The notes beneath the pieces are model-generated. The model was not told where the DNA came from. It made no database searches and worked only from the letters and a program-made list of their open reading frames with translations. From Microcebus murinus (taxonomy: Eukaryota > Chordata > Mammalia > Primates > Cheirogaleidae): 64,000 nucleotides of DNA. Positions 1-12,367 of this stretch are shown here, piece after piece (the first letter of the stretch is position 1; every line of letters begins with the position of its first letter). The translations under genes were made by a program, and so were the position numbers. The stretch lies in assembly GCF_040939455.1 (NCBI RefSeq), contig NC_134109.1, positions 52,356,001 through 52,420,000 on the forward strand. The letters are read 5' to 3'.

Positions 1-273
1 AAAGGAAGTATTCCAAACTTCTTTCTCTGATTGTTCCTGGATTAACAAAATTATCAATTATTATAAAAAGAGAAATTATTTAAAGTGGTCTTGAATCCTC
101 TGATAAATTTAGCTTTATGCAAATATCTCCCTGCAGAGGAGTGTAGTGCTGGTGTCTCAATGTACATGTATCTTTTATATATTTTAAGCTGAATTATACA
201 ATTGATCAAAATCAGTGACCTCTTTTCTTTTTGAATGCTACTTATTGAAAAATCTTTGAAGGAGATATTGATC

Positions 274-352
274 ATTTTTTTTTTATTACTTCATATTATG
301 TGAGTACAAATATTGTTAGGGTTACATATCTTGCCCCTGCCCCTCACCCCAC
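274..352 (-). mobile_element. Short L1 3'-end tip (lemur-type L1)
   Basis: A T-run followed by a decayed CATATTATG...GTACAAAT...GTTACATAT..TTGCCCCTGCCCC matches the reverse complement of the same L1 3' end seen at 12822-13462. Only the last 80 bp or so of the element are present, which is extreme 5' truncation. Confidence 0.6.
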
Positions 353-1065
353 TTTTTTCCTGAAAACTATTTTTTTATTTACTTCTTCCATAAAACACTT
401 AATTTAAAGTAAATAAATTAGGTTAATAAAAATAAATCATTAAATAAACAAATAAAATAAGTCCTCTTAATTTTTGTTATAGTTTCTGACTACTATTTAT
501 TACTTTTTCCCACTGGATTCTTTTTTACTCATCTGTTGTTTCCATTCTTTGCTTTCTTTTCTTTTCTTTTTTTTTTTTTGTTTTCTGATAACAGCCTTAT
601 TAAGATACATAACACAATTCATTTCTTTAAATGTGCAATTTGGTTGTTTTTAGAAAAATCACAGAGTTGTGTAACCATCACTGCAATCAACTTAGAACAT
701 TTTTATTATACTGAAAAGAAACCCCACACATTTAGCTGCCAGACCTTCATACTCATTTCCCACCCTAATATACACTCTGCATCTACAGATGTGTCTATTC
801 TAGACATTTCATATAAATTGAATCATGCAATATGTGATGTTTTGTGATTCACTTCTTTTATTTAGCATAACATCTTTGAGATTCATTCATGTTATAACAT
901 GTATTCGTTTTTAATTTCTCTTTCTTGCTAAATAATGGCTCATTTATGGATAGAGTATGTTTTATTTATTCATTCATTAGTTAATAGGCATTTTGGTTGT
1001 TTTCATTTTTTGGATATTATGAATAATGCAACCATGAATATTCATGTACAAGTTTTTGTGTGGAT

Positions 1066-1142
1066 TTATTTATTTATTTTTTATTTCAGCATATTATGGG
1101 GGTACAAACGTTGAAGTTATATACATTGCCCTTGCCTCCGCT
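1066..1142 (-). mobile_element. L1 3' tip micro-insertion inside the older L1
   Basis: The segment TTATTTCAGCATATTATGGGGGTACAA plus about 40 bp is the lemur-type L1 3' end in reverse orientation, with a T-rich tail at its left. It splits the host L1 between GTTTTTGTG and the continuing TATATATTTTTTCATATACAC. A short TGGAT occurs on both sides (1061-1065, 1143-1147) as a likely target duplication. Confidence 0.75.
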
Positions 1143-1534
1143 TGGATATATATTTTTTCATATACACATAGAAGTGGAGTACTGAGTCAAATGGTAACTC
1201 TATGTTCAGCCATTTAAGGAATCAACACACCTTTTTCCAAAGCAACTTTACCATTTTACATTCCCATTAATAATGCATAAATGTTCCAATTTCTTCATAT
1301 CCTCGCCAATATCTGTGATTTTTGTTATAACCATCTTAACATGTGAGAGATAGTGTCTAATTGTGGGTTTGATTTGCATTTCTCTTATGGTTATTGATCT
1401 TGAACACCTTTTTGTTTGTTTGTTAGCAATTTGTATATTTTGTTTGGAGAAATATCTGTTTAGATCCTTTGCTCATTTTCAATTGGGTTACTTTTCTTTA
1501 TATTATTAATTTGTAAGAGTTCTTTATATATTCT

Positions 1535-1851
1535 CTTCCCTTTCCTTTTCTCTTTTCTTTTTCTTTTTTTGAGATAGGGTCTCACTCTATTATCCAGGCT
1601 AGAGTGTAGTGGCATCATCATAGCTCACTGAAACCTCAAACTCTCAGGCTTAAGTGATCCTCCTGCTTCAGCCTCCTGAGTAGCTGGGACTACAGGCACA
1701 TGCCATCATCCCTGGCTAATTTTTCTAAGTTTTGTACATTTAGGGGTCTCCTTCTTGCTCAGGCTGCTCTTGAGCTTCTGGCCTCAAGCAATCCTCCCTC
1801 CTTGGCCTCCCAAAGTGCTAGGATTATAGGCGTGAGCCACCATGCCCAGCC
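1535..1851 (-). mobile_element. Alu SINE (AluJ-like), reverse orientation
   Basis: Reads from a T-rich tail through TTTGAGATAGGGTCTCACTC and TAGCTGGGACTACAGG to GGATTATAGGCGTGAGCCAC, the reverse complement of a dimeric Alu. It is noticeably diverged and lacks the lemur-type TA linker, so it is older than the copies at 49.6 and 59.3 kb. Confidence 0.93.
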
Positions 1852-2259
1852 ATATGTATTCTTGAAACAGTCCCTTATCAGAAATATGGTTTTTAAGTAT
1901 ATTTCCCATTCTATGAATTATCTTTTTACTTTATTGATAATGTCCTTTTGCAGCACAAATGTTTTGAATTTTGATAAATCCCAATTTATTTATTTTTGTT
2001 GCATGTGCTTTGGTGTCATATCTAAGAAGCCATTATTTAATCCAATATTCCGAATATTTATACCTCTGTTTTCTTTTAAGCTTTTTATAGTTTTAGCCCT
2101 CAAACTTAGGTCAGTTTTTCATTTTCATTTTTGAATATGATATGAGATACAGGTCCACCTTTTTATGTGACCATCAAAATATCCCAATGCTCTTTGTTGA
2201 AATGACTATTTTTTCCTTCCCATTGAATCTTCTTAGCATCTTAACTGAAAATCAATTAA

Positions 2260-3088
2260 AGGATGAAAAAATAAAACAAAATTAATTAGGAATAGAAGAT
2301 ACCAAATATCAAATGAATTAAACTTGATTGTTAAAAAACATAAAGGCCTATATATATTAAAAAGATCCAACAATATATGGACTACAAAGAAACTTATGTA
2401 AAATAAATGATATAGAAATGCTGAAATAAATTAACAAATACATTTCAAATAAATCAAAAGAAAAAAACAACATCTTTATTACTTTTAGGCAAAATGGATA
2501 TTAAAGAGAAAGACATTTATTAAAGGTACAGGTCATTATACAATGTTCAAAGATTCCAGAATTATATGAAAATCCTAAATTTGAAGACATGAAAATATAG
2601 CCAGCTGTGTGTGTGTCTGTGTATATAAATATATGTTTGTGAACATTTTATATATATGTGTGTGTGTGTAGTATGTATATATTTTGAATTTAGGAGAAGA
2701 AACTTACAAATTCAAAATCTTTTTGGAAGATTTAAATAACTTTTCTCTGAAAATTATAAATTAAATAAACTAATAGAATAGAGAAGACATGAATAACACT
2801 ATTAGCAAATTTGTTTTATTGGATATTAGGTATTCAGCAAATAGAGTCAAATTATTTTTAGACACACATGACATAATTAAAAAATTTACAAAATACCAGC
2901 CACAAAATGGTCTGAAAAAATAATAAACGATTTATAGCACAGAGATCATCATGCTGTGTTCTTCAGACCAAAATGGAATATAATAAAAAATCAATCACAA
3001 AATTAAATAGTGCAAATAACATAAGATATTTTAAAAGTATGAATAATTCGTTGAAGGAGAAATCATAAGGTCAGTAAGAAAATATTTA
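2260..3088 (+). mobile_element. Degraded L1 ORF2 endonuclease region
   Basis: A-rich sequence with decayed matches to the L1 ORF2 5' part, for example GCAAAATGGATATTAAAGAG (2491) and TTCAGACCAAAATGGAATAT (2963), the latter recalling the SDHxG-coding segment. No frame survives. Together with 3566-4045 it may be one element split by the transposon at 3089-3563. Confidence 0.5.
2606..2670. repeat. (TG)n/(TA)n microsatellite, interrupted
   Basis: TGTGTGTGTCTGTG followed by TATATAAATATATG and a second TG run. Impure simple repeat, with no other content. Confidence 0.85.
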
Positions 3089-3563
3089 CTGTTGACTTTT
3101 GAGCCACACAGGGCACCGACCACCTACACAGTTGAAAATCCAGGTATAACTTTTGATTCCCCCAAAACTTAACTAATAATAACCTACTATTAACTGGAAC
3201 CCTTACCAATAACATAAATAGTTAACACATATTTTGTATGTTATTTGTATTGTATACTGTATTCTTATAATAAAGCTAGAGAAAAGAAAATGTTACTATA
3301 AAAATAAAGAGAAGATATATTAACTATTTATTAAGTAGAAGTGGATTATGATAAATGTCTTCATCCTATCATCTTCATGTTGAGTTGATTGAGAAGGAGG
3401 AGAAAAAAGCTAAGTTGGTCTTGCTATTGCAGAAGTAGCAGAAGTGGTGGAGGTGGTGAAAGGCAGGCAGGAAAGGCAGGCACATTTAGTGTAACTCTTA
3501 TTGAAAAAAATCCACATATATGGACTCACACAGTTTATACCTGTGTTGTTAAAGAGTCAACTG
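3089..3563. mobile_element. Tigger-like (TcMar) DNA transposon, internally deleted
   Basis: The ends form an inverted repeat: CTGTTGACTTTTGAGCCACA at the left and TTAAAGAGTCAACTG at the right. TA dinucleotides flank both (3087-3088, 3564-3565), as expected for a mariner/Tigger insertion. The interior AAAACTTAACTAATAATAACCT and TTATAATAAAGCTAGAGAAA agree with the mammalian family with CAGTTGACCCTTGAAC termini. At 475 bp it has no transposase. Confidence 0.8.
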
Positions 3564-3565
3564 TA

Positions 3566-4045
3566 TAACAAAAATATAAAATGTAAGTATCAAGAATGCT
3601 TTGATGGAGAAGAAACAAGAATGTATGTACCAGCCTTAGTAGACAGAAAGAATTTTATAGTGCAGAGACAAGAATGCTAATTGAAAAACAATTTGCAGAA
3701 TGATACACATGATATGTTATAATTAGAATACAATTCAAAATAAATAAAATGGTACTATATATTATGTGTGGATACATAAATATTTATACTGATTTGAATA
3801 AAAGACAACAATTTCAGGAAGTGCTTATCTCTTGGTGAAATGGGAGAGGAAATGGGATGGGTAGTAGCTTGTATATACATATTTTAAATTTTACTCTTAA
3901 AAAATAAATAGAAACCTCAAGCAAATGTGGCAACATGTTGACACTTGCTAAATTTGGTTAAGAGGTAAAAGAATGTATGCTACATTTTATTCTTTATTTT
4001 TTTTCTAAAATAGTTTGCAATTAAAATAAAACATCTCTTTAATGA
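3566..4045 (+). mobile_element. Probable L1 3' end (L1M group)
   Basis: The pattern GGTGAAATGGGAGAGGAAATGG, a T-rich stretch, then AGTTTGCAATTAAAATAAAAC resembles a decayed L1M 3' UTR and tail. The match is weak and recognised by layout rather than long identity. Confidence 0.4.
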
Positions 4046-5530
4046 AAACTGAGGTCTATGTTATCTGCTTATAAACCTCTATTATCTTGCTATCTTATAA
4101 ATTCTATTACTATCTGGTTCCAATTTACTTTTTTGGGTTGTAGGACACTTTGGCCATCATCCCAAGTCTCCAGTTTTTACTAAGATCTAATTTCTCTTGC
4201 ACTTAAATGACTAATTTGGAGAAGAAGGTTATAATTTGTGTTTACTAGACAGTGTTTGCCATGAGTTCAAGTGACAGGAACATTTTTTAGGCAGAGCTGC
4301 AGAGGTGGTCTCTTTGGGCTAGGCTGTTTGCATTTTTATATTGCAATTTATTTTTCTTGTTAGGGCAGGAGACACTTGAACTTAGAAGATCAGGAATGTT
4401 GCAATTCATGCCAGACATTGATAGCAACCACAGTCCTTTATGCTCCTATGCAGTTTGAGCATTACTATTAATGCTTCCCCAAGAAACAGATATTATCATT
4501 TGCAAAATTTTAAAATAAACAGTATCTGAATCTCTTGTCCTTCAATGATATACAGTCACATATTTCAATTGGCATGTTTAAATTTGAACTTTAGTTTTGA
4601 TTTGTTTTCCATCACTTTTTCCTTATCATTCTTGATTCATTTTTTAAGTTTGGTCAAAATCAAATTTGCACTGGGGTTTAAAACTTTATACTTACATAAT
4701 CTTGGAATTTTTAATGGCTTGAAATCATGGAAATCACATATTTTGCTCTGGTTTTATTAACTTATTATGTACCATTAAGTAACATTTTTTCAAATTATCC
4801 CTAACAAAAATCTCAAAGCAATAAATAACACCTTTCTGAGACTACCAAATGTGAGAAGAAAAAAAAAATTTTACCTACTTATAAAATTGTTTGTACACTT
4901 AAAATATTTATATGCAATGTGTCAGTTCATTCATTTAAAATTATTCACCTTAGTGAATAATTTAGTGAATTCAGATTTTGTTTACTTTCCCTATATTGCA
5001 TAAATATGATAGATATGAGTAGATATTAAATATGCCATTTCAATTTAGTTTACTGGCTTCCAGCGTACTTTCAACAACCTACCCCAAATATATACACCCT
5101 TTCAGTGGTGGCAATCATTAAAATGTTTTACATTATAGGAAGTACTTTAAGACTGTGTCTGTGATATGGCCAATTATCTACTTTTTAATATTCAGAATAT
5201 TAAAATGTATTTTATCAAACTCCTATCAGATTTTAATTTGAATGATATCAATGTTTCTCTTCACTCGATTCTTTATATTTACAGTAATAGTGTGTGATAT
5301 GAATAGACTATGAAGTCTTGTTGGCAGTGAAGCTGACGTTTTTAAGTGAATATTCAGAGACCCCTAGACTCTCTGAGCCATTTTGACATAATTTTCCTTC
5401 ATTCTTAATTTCAACTAGTGATAGATTTAATTTAATTTAATTTCTAGACCTGGCGAGGAGACAGCATGGAAACTCATGCCATAAGTTAGTCACCCTGTGG
5501 AGATAACAAATGGCTCATTAAGTATAGCAT
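4046..5530. other. AT-rich sequence, nothing recognised
   Basis: No open frame above background, no repeat family that I can name, no RNA gene. A short imperfect palindrome around CTTAGTGAATAATTTAGTGAATTC (4952-4973) is the only local structure. Confidence 0.5.
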
Positions 5531-5539
5531 ATTTAATTA

Positions 5540-5800
5540 TGGAATCATAGAATGGAAGAGATTTTTGAGGGCTTCTAGTTTAACCTTTCTTCCAATCCAA
5601 AAACTTTTGTTAACATGCCAGATGGATGGTTATTTAGCCTTTGCTTAAACATGTGCAGTGTTGAAGATTCCACAGCTTTTGAGGGAAACCCATTACATTT
5701 GGGACTTGAAGAATTATTAGAAAATTCCTGTTGATATCTACCTAGCAGATGTTCCTTTTAAATTCTATTTGCCCCTTTGCACAACACAGTACACATTAGC
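5540..5800. repeat. Ancient CR1/L3-type or MIR-related relic
   Basis: The phrases GGAATCATAGAATGGAAGAG, TTTAACCTTTCTTCCAATCC and GATTCCACAGCTTTTGAGGG resemble the old mammalian repeat with the motif AATCATAGAATNTTAGAGCTGG. It is strongly decayed. Confidence 0.4.
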
Positions 5801-6116
5801 TTCTTATTTTACTTGACACTTTCAACTATTTTAGTCCGCTATTATGCTTTCTTAAATACTCTGTCTTCAAATTAAGAACAGACGATTTAATACTCCAAAC
5901 TCAGTATTAAAACTTAGCATGTGAAAATAATGTATATAATTAAATAATGATGAAATATAAATAAAGAGACTCATAACCAAAAGAAAAAATGATTATAAAA
6001 TAGGTTCCACAAAAGGAAGGGCATAAATATAGAAAATGTAGTGTCATAGTGGTTCCCATGATTTTCTTACATTTGGATTCTATACTTCCCTGTTATCAAA
6101 TTAAAGCAGGTGATAT

Positions 6117-6365
6117 TGTTAAGTAGTTAGTGAGGGATTCTGGGCCTCCTAGGGACAAAAGTGGGTGCTGCTGTGATTCACCCACCCTCCCCAAATGGGC
6201 TTTCAGAGAGGCTCATGGGAGATCTGCATGCACAGTGCGGCTCAGGTCTTATGTCTGCCAACTGTCCAAACAAAGTGGTTCCATGGTGACCTCTGAATCA
6301 CGAGGGAGGTCCCAATCCAGGCACTATAAAACAAGACACAGACCATAACCAGGCCCTTTTGCTTC
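6117..6365 (+). mobile_element. ERV LTR fragment, plus orientation
   Basis: Starts TGTTAAGTAGTTAGTGAGGG and matches, at roughly 80 percent by eye, the minus strand of the solo LTR at 9596-10079. Shared blocks are GGCTTT..AGAGGCTCATGGGAGA, GTCCAA.CAAAGTGGTTCCAT and ACTATAAAACAAGA. The last is a plausible TATA box and GTCCAA a CCAAT-type element. After GGCCCTTTTGCTT the two copies stop matching, so the 3' half is missing or from a different subfamily. The 72-codon frame inside is not a gene. Confidence 0.75.
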
Positions 6366-9300
6366 AGTATAACCAAAGGTTTTAATGACTAATGTCCTCA
6401 ATAAATATTCCTTCAGCAAAGTTGTTATTGTTATACCTAAGGCCTTTGTCTCTAGAACTTTCACAACCTCTGATATATTCAGAGGAACAAAAACTGGAAT
6501 GTGTCATTCATTTTCAAGTGCATTAAAAAAAATGAACACTGGAGTAGACCATTTGTTTATTGAATCTTAGCAGTCTGTCTGCTATGTCTCACAATGTAGG
6601 CTACAAGAATTTTGCAATTCCTCAAGATAAGCCATGTCAAGAAATAGTCTTGGTCTTCTTGGAAAGATTCTCTAGGGAGTTAGCAGCTGGTGAGTTGTCT
6701 TTCCTACTCATAGAAGCAGTAATAATAGAATTCCTGCTGCTTAGCACAGCTTATATGTCTTCATTAGTGTGGCACCAAGTGCAGGTTGCACTTTAGACAG
6801 AAGTGCTAATTCTGAAAGTTCATTTCAATTCTATCAGATTATAAATTACTTTCTCAATTTATTTTTATCCCTACTAAGGGATCAGAAAATTAAAGTAAAA
6901 ATTGAATGATTTTTTTCAAAGATCAAAAGTAACAAAAGAAAATTTTAAGATATTAGTTAAGGCAAAAGTCATCATTTTTGCATTAGTCTATTCATTTGAG
7001 TATGTTTATTCATAATATGGATAATTTTGATTGATAGGTAATGCAATAATTTAACAACACCTTGACTATGTGTTACTAGTACTTGCTGTATATAGGCATC
7101 ACTTCTAAAGGTAAATTATCTTCTCTATAACGATAGTTTATTAGTAACTTGCCTATTTAAGTTATACTCCCTCTTATGTTCACTTGTCTTGAAAATACTT
7201 AAATGAAAATTATTTCACAGAAAGTACTATTTGGTCTAAAGATTGTTGGAAATCTCAAAGTAGCTTTGCATAAAATAGAACAAAAAAGATAAGATACCAC
7301 AAATAAAAAAATTATTTTAAGGAATATTAAAAATGAATTATTTCACTACCTTTATTGTTGAAGAAAATGTAACTAATTCATTAGAAATAACTATATCAAT
7401 TAGAAATTTAGTTCGATTGAAGTTTATAAGAAGACATTGCTGTTTTTCTCTCTGCATTCATGTAGATGGAATACACCCGCACAAAAGAAGTGATGTGAAA
7501 ACTACATGGTTAATGCATCAATAGAGACAAATTAGAACATTTAGCCTCCAAAGGAAATTATTCCCTTTGAATTATCTGGTTTGTCTCTAATTTTTAGCTG
7601 TATCCTTTCATCTGGTCTTTGCACAAGCCTTTTCTTCAGGCTAAAGATAATGAGCCCTGACTGTGTTTTTCAACATCTTTGCATACAAAAAGAAACAAGT
7701 CTTGAAAGACACTTTCTCTTGTTTGTAGTGTTTATTGTTATGAATCTGATACTTAGTTTTGCAAATGAAAGTATATTCAAGTTGGTACCTTTATAAATTT
7801 AGCTAGTCAAACAATTGTAAAATACTGCAGCTGTATAATATGAATAACTCATGCTAATGTTAAGTAATAACAGGACAGATTCTGCAGCCATTTTTCGTCA
7901 CAAGAAGAAGCTTCAGCTGATGCAATTTAAGAAGGAATCTGGAGATCACAGCTTGGAAAGGAGGGTCAAACATTGGGGAGTATCTCTGATAATGAATTAC
8001 TTAGTGTGGAGGGGTAAGCAGATAAGCTATGGGCAGAGTTTTAAATTCTTTACACTGGGTTCTTCCTTTCCTGGATTCCCACCACGTCCCTCAGGTACTT
8101 GGTGGCTTGGAAACCTTGAGCTGAGGTTCCTGAGCATCTTGGTGCAATATAGAATCTCAGATACTAGGAGGTGAAGCAGTTAGAAATCTGTAGTTTTTAT
8201 ATCTGGCAAAAAAAATTAAGAGGGTGAATATCACATCTCTAGAATAACACATGGTTTGGGGATTTGATACATTAAAAAAGGAAATGGAATGAATTCACTT
8301 TTCAATGTGTCTTTTAAGTTTTATTTACTTCTCCTAGTGTCCTTTGCTTCAAGTAATGAATGCTATGAACAGGCAGTGAATTAGGTACTTTTAAGAAGAA
8401 ACATACAGTGCACAAGAGCACAATCAAAGCTGTGATAGATAAGTTCAGATCTGTCTAGTGCTCTTGGTTTATTGGTCCCTCAGGGATTGCCTCGAAAGTA
8501 CCAAAGGAAAGATATTTTTAGGCTGTAGGCAGTTGAAGTGCTATAGTGAGATCACTTATTAATCTTTAAACAGTACTTCCTGCTATTGTGTGTGTGTTTT
8601 AGAGTCCAATTTATCTCATTTTCTACTGCTAGTACAGGATATAAGGTCACATTCATAAATACAATCAAACAGTACCACAACAAAAGGTGAAGAAAAGCCA
8701 CTAGAAGTACTAAATCTTTGACCAATTGCATAACTATAAATTAAATTGAAGTCCATTATTAAGCTAATATACTCTGTGTGTGTGTGTGTGTTTGTGTGTA
8801 GTGTTATGCTATCTTACATGGGAAATACTATCACAAGATAGCAGGCCCTTGTATAATTTGAAAACAATATGTAGAAAAGTCATTAGTCTGACTATGGACA
8901 AGAGCAAATTTTCTTTAGTTTAATCTTTTCTGACTTATTAAAATGTCATCATGGAGGAATTATAGGTTTCTACTGGAGTTTGAACATCTATGTTATTATG
9001 CCATATTATCTAGAAGTTTTTCCATATTCTGCAAGAAAAAACAAAGCTATTGGAACTCAGGATTGGATGCATAGGCTATTCGGGCTAGTACTTTGGGTAT
9101 ACAGATAGAATTTGTGTGTATGTGAATTTGTGTATATTTTAAAGTAATTGTGTATCTAGTGTGAGGAGACATCATAGAATGCTATTCTAATTTTCTTCTC
9201 TGTATGTTTTCTTGCCAGTGACATGGGAACTTCTAGAAAATAGTCTGAAAGATAAACTCTCAGATAGATTTACAAGAGATGTCTGTATATGGCAAGCGAA

Positions 9301-9595
9301 AAAATTGCCAAAGGAGTCTAAAAGTAAAATGCTACTAAACTTATTTAATGAAAATAACTCTGATATTAAGGCATTTCCCATAAAGTAAAAAGTGTACTGC
9401 CTGTACTAAGTGCTGTCTGTAATCATTTATTTGCAATCATTTATTTAGATATCTGTTTATGATGTTAGAGGCCATGAGATTCAAAGTCGAAAACAATTTA
9501 ATTATTTACAGATTAACTCACTAAATATTTTTATTCGAATTTAGAGATTATGCAGTCAAACTATAGAAAACAAATGCTCAAATATTTAACTGTAA
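6366..9595. other. Unassigned sequence, no gene recognised
   Basis: Over 3 kb of mostly AT-rich DNA with only short accidental frames (the longest 107 codons at 7851-8174, resembling no family I know). A (TG)n run lies at 8775-8798. No recognisable transposon ends. Confidence 0.5.
8775..8798. repeat. (TG)n microsatellite
   Basis: About ten TG units followed by TTTGTGTGTAG. Confidence 0.9.
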
Positions 9596-10079
9596 TGTCA
9601 GATTTTAGTGCAAAATGCCACTTCTTAGTGCGCTCATGGCCAAAGAATGACCAGACATACTAAAGTAAGGCAAACATGAAAATGAGGTTTATTGAGAAGA
9701 GAAAGATAGGATTGTAGGGCAAGAGCAAGATATAGGTTTACAGAGCAAGCATGATACATATGCCACAGATGATGACTGGACCCACTGTCATAGCAAAGGG
9801 AGAGCAAAAGGAAGGGTGCAAAGGAAAAGGGCATGGTTATGGTCTGCATCTTGTTTCATAGTGTCCAGATTGGGACCTCCCTCATTGCTCAGAGGTCACT
9901 ATGGAACCACTTTGATTGGACAATTGGGAGTTGCATGACCTGAGTCTTATTGTGCATATGGGTTCTCCCATGAGCCTCTTTTAAAGCCCATTTCAGCGTT
10001 GGGGAGGAGGGTCAAAGTGCAGTTGTACCCACTTTTTCCCCTAGGACACCACCTGGAATCCCTCACTATCTGCCTAACA
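9596..10079 (-). mobile_element. Complete solo ERV LTR (484 bp), reverse orientation
   Basis: Read on the minus strand it begins TGTTAGGCAG and ends CTGACA, giving TG...CA ends with a short imperfect inverted repeat. GTAA lies on both sides (9592-9595, 10080-10083), a 4-bp target duplication as in gammaretrovirus-like class I ERVs. Minus-strand signals are in LTR order: CCAATC..AAAG, a TATA-like ACTATGAAACA, then CTCAATAAACCTCATT as polyadenylation signal. No gag/pol/env lies nearby, so it is a solo LTR left by recombination. Confidence 0.85.
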
Positions 10080-10083
10080 GTAA

Positions 10084-12344
10084 TAAAAAAGTAATGTCAG
10101 GAAGTGTCAGCATTCCTACCCAAGCCAAAAATTATACTACAGGAATTTACATGAAATGAAGTGAAGGTACCAACATATGACATTACTGATTTGGTTTTGG
10201 TGGGAAATTAATTAGTGCCATTCACATAGCCTTTAAGTGGAATATCACTTGATTTTAGGAAATATATTGCTACATATTTTTCCAGTGTGAGAAAGAGGGA
10301 CATATGCATGTATTTTGTTTCTTAAATATTTGAAATGCCATACAATTCTGACTTCACAATTATAAATATCTTTAAAAAGAAAAGTATTTAATAGAAATAT
10401 ACTGGTCATGACAAATTACTGTTGTACATTTTATGCTCTTGTTGTACATATTTATTCTGTATCCAGGACAGAATATTATCGGCCATGTGGCCACCAAATT
10501 ACACTGGGGCTCTGTGTATACTGTGGAAAAATAGACAAAGAATTTCCAAAAGCTAAGACCTGAGGGAAAGACAAAAACATGACTGCTGTTTATATTGAAT
10601 TCAACAATCGTATGAGTATATGGGTTGCTATCTCTGACTATCAGTCTTTAATGATATTTGGCTGCATGCAACAAAAGTTAATACAGTTCATGATAATAAT
10701 GTTATATAAATAACTCTTTCAGCTAATGATGGATTCATTGTCCTCATTAGTGCAAGTTTTTACATATGGTCTGGTTTTATTTAATACTTTTTTAGTGGAA
10801 TTCAGCTTATGCTTGCAACAAACCTTTTAAAAACTGTTAAATAGTGTCTGACTACTTATCTTCTGATTTTTGGCAGTCTTCTCGATCACTTATAAACTAT
10901 TCTAACTCTAATATCCTTTTCCAATTAAAGAAAATGATAGCTTCTATCAGTGATAAATTGCACATTGTATATCTATGATAATATGTTTGTAAAAAATTGA
11001 TACTTATATATTGTTTTATTTGCTCATAATTTGTAAATTTCCTGTGCTCTGAACTTTGCACATACTGCACATGTACTGTTTATTTCACAACTAAGTTTTT
11101 TAGCTGAAAGTCCATTTTTAGCTGTTTAGAGACATTGTGCCATATGTTGCTTTCTGCAGTATAACAATGTGATGCACCTTCATAATGAAGTCTGGACTTC
11201 TTCCAAAAAGAAAAGTGATATAATCCTTCTGGTGAACTGTGAAATCCTACACTTGCACAGTGTCTTACCCAGCAGAAAATAAGCTTTCTTCACAGACAGG
11301 TTTTGTTAGGGATCTGAGAGAAAGGGGTATGTTGGGGAGATTCAATGCCAACTTCAGTGGCAAGTTAATTGCTAGCTCTAAAATATTGCTGCAGCCTTTT
11401 CTTTTCTATTTTTTCTTTTTTTTTTTTGATGGGGGAGAAAAACTTTCTAGTCACATCCCCCAAGCAATTTATATATTACATCCCATTGTTCTCAGTATCA
11501 ACATGCTTTTGCTGGCTTCTATAAACACTCCTTGAAGAATTAGTGCTGTTATTGGCAGCATTTTTTTAATTACACAAATCAGTGCAGGTGACTTGCTCGT
11601 AGTCACTATGGTTTTCATTGTTTATCTTGTAATGACAGGGAAAAAATCCATGAGTATAAGTTATATTGGCTCTTTTAAAAAATACATATGTAATATGTCT
11701 TATACATTTACATTTGTAAGGCTTTTTTTCATATTGGATAGTAATTTAAAGAAATATTTCCTGTAAAAATTTTAGAATGGGGTTGAAAAATATACTACAT
11801 TGCTTATCAATATGTTGCATATGTTGTTCAAATAGTAGGACACTGGTATCTGAATTAAATAAACCAAGAACTAATGATGCAAAACAGAAACCACATACCT
11901 CCCATAGCACAGGAGGCAGACTATTGATAATGTCGCAGTACACCGTGTAAACAATGTTCCAGCGAATCTGTACCAGTATCCTTGGACACTGGTGTTTTCA
12001 GAAAAATGATAGTAACCTTCCCTGGATATGTTTTCTTTCAAATCTCCACCACGAAGTTCAGCAGAAACTAAGAAATGTTGTGGGATTCAGGGTTAGCCCA
12101 AAGCTTTCCATACATTCTCAGAATTCTTTATAGGGATATTGGCCACAGTGATGAAAGATTACTAACCCTTCTGTGAGTTTTACATGTTGACAAGTAAATA
12201 TAGTTATTTATTTATTATTCTCACTTATGTTTTTTGTGACCACTCACTTTTATGGTCTCTGTTGATATTTTATTGAAATGATTTTAGCTAGAAAAATATT
12301 CAATTTACAAGATAGCTTTTGTTCTCTTCCTCACTATCCATTCA
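10084..12344. other. Unassigned AT-rich sequence
   Basis: No repeat family or gene recognised. It includes a T-run near 11417 and a somewhat less AT-rich segment at about 11930-12180 without repeat hallmarks, which also lacks a long frame. Confidence 0.5.
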
Positions 12345-12365
12345 TTCTTTTTTTTTTTTTTTTTT
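12345..12365. repeat. Poly(T) tract
   Basis: About 20 consecutive Ts immediately before a MIR. It could be the tail of a lost reverse-oriented retroelement or simple slippage. Confidence 0.8.
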
Positions 12366-12367
12366 AA

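Larger units (their letters stand above)
575..2255 (-). mobile_element. Old L1 (L1M group), 3' UTR and ORF2 C-terminal part
   Basis: Read on the minus strand this is a mammalian-wide L1: 3' UTR at the left, then the ORF2 end. Hallmarks are CACAGAGTTGTGTAACCATCA near 660, the block CATTTCATATAAATTGAATCATG near 806, and TTGCATTTCTCTTATGGTTA near 1373. It is interrupted by a short L1 tip (1066-1142) and an Alu (1535-1851), so it is older than both. The open frames within it are accidental. Confidence 0.85.

Noticed and set aside
1700..2134. 144-codon plus-strand frame with Alu-like start
   Set aside because: It runs through a reverse Alu into a reverse L1; no independent coding evidence.
9592..10100. 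L1-mobilised transcript with a 10-bp target duplication and an AATAAAAAA tail
   Set aside because: TG...CA termini, a GTAA duplication and LTR signals in correct order on the minus strand fit a solo LTR better; the longer word match is treated as a curiosity.
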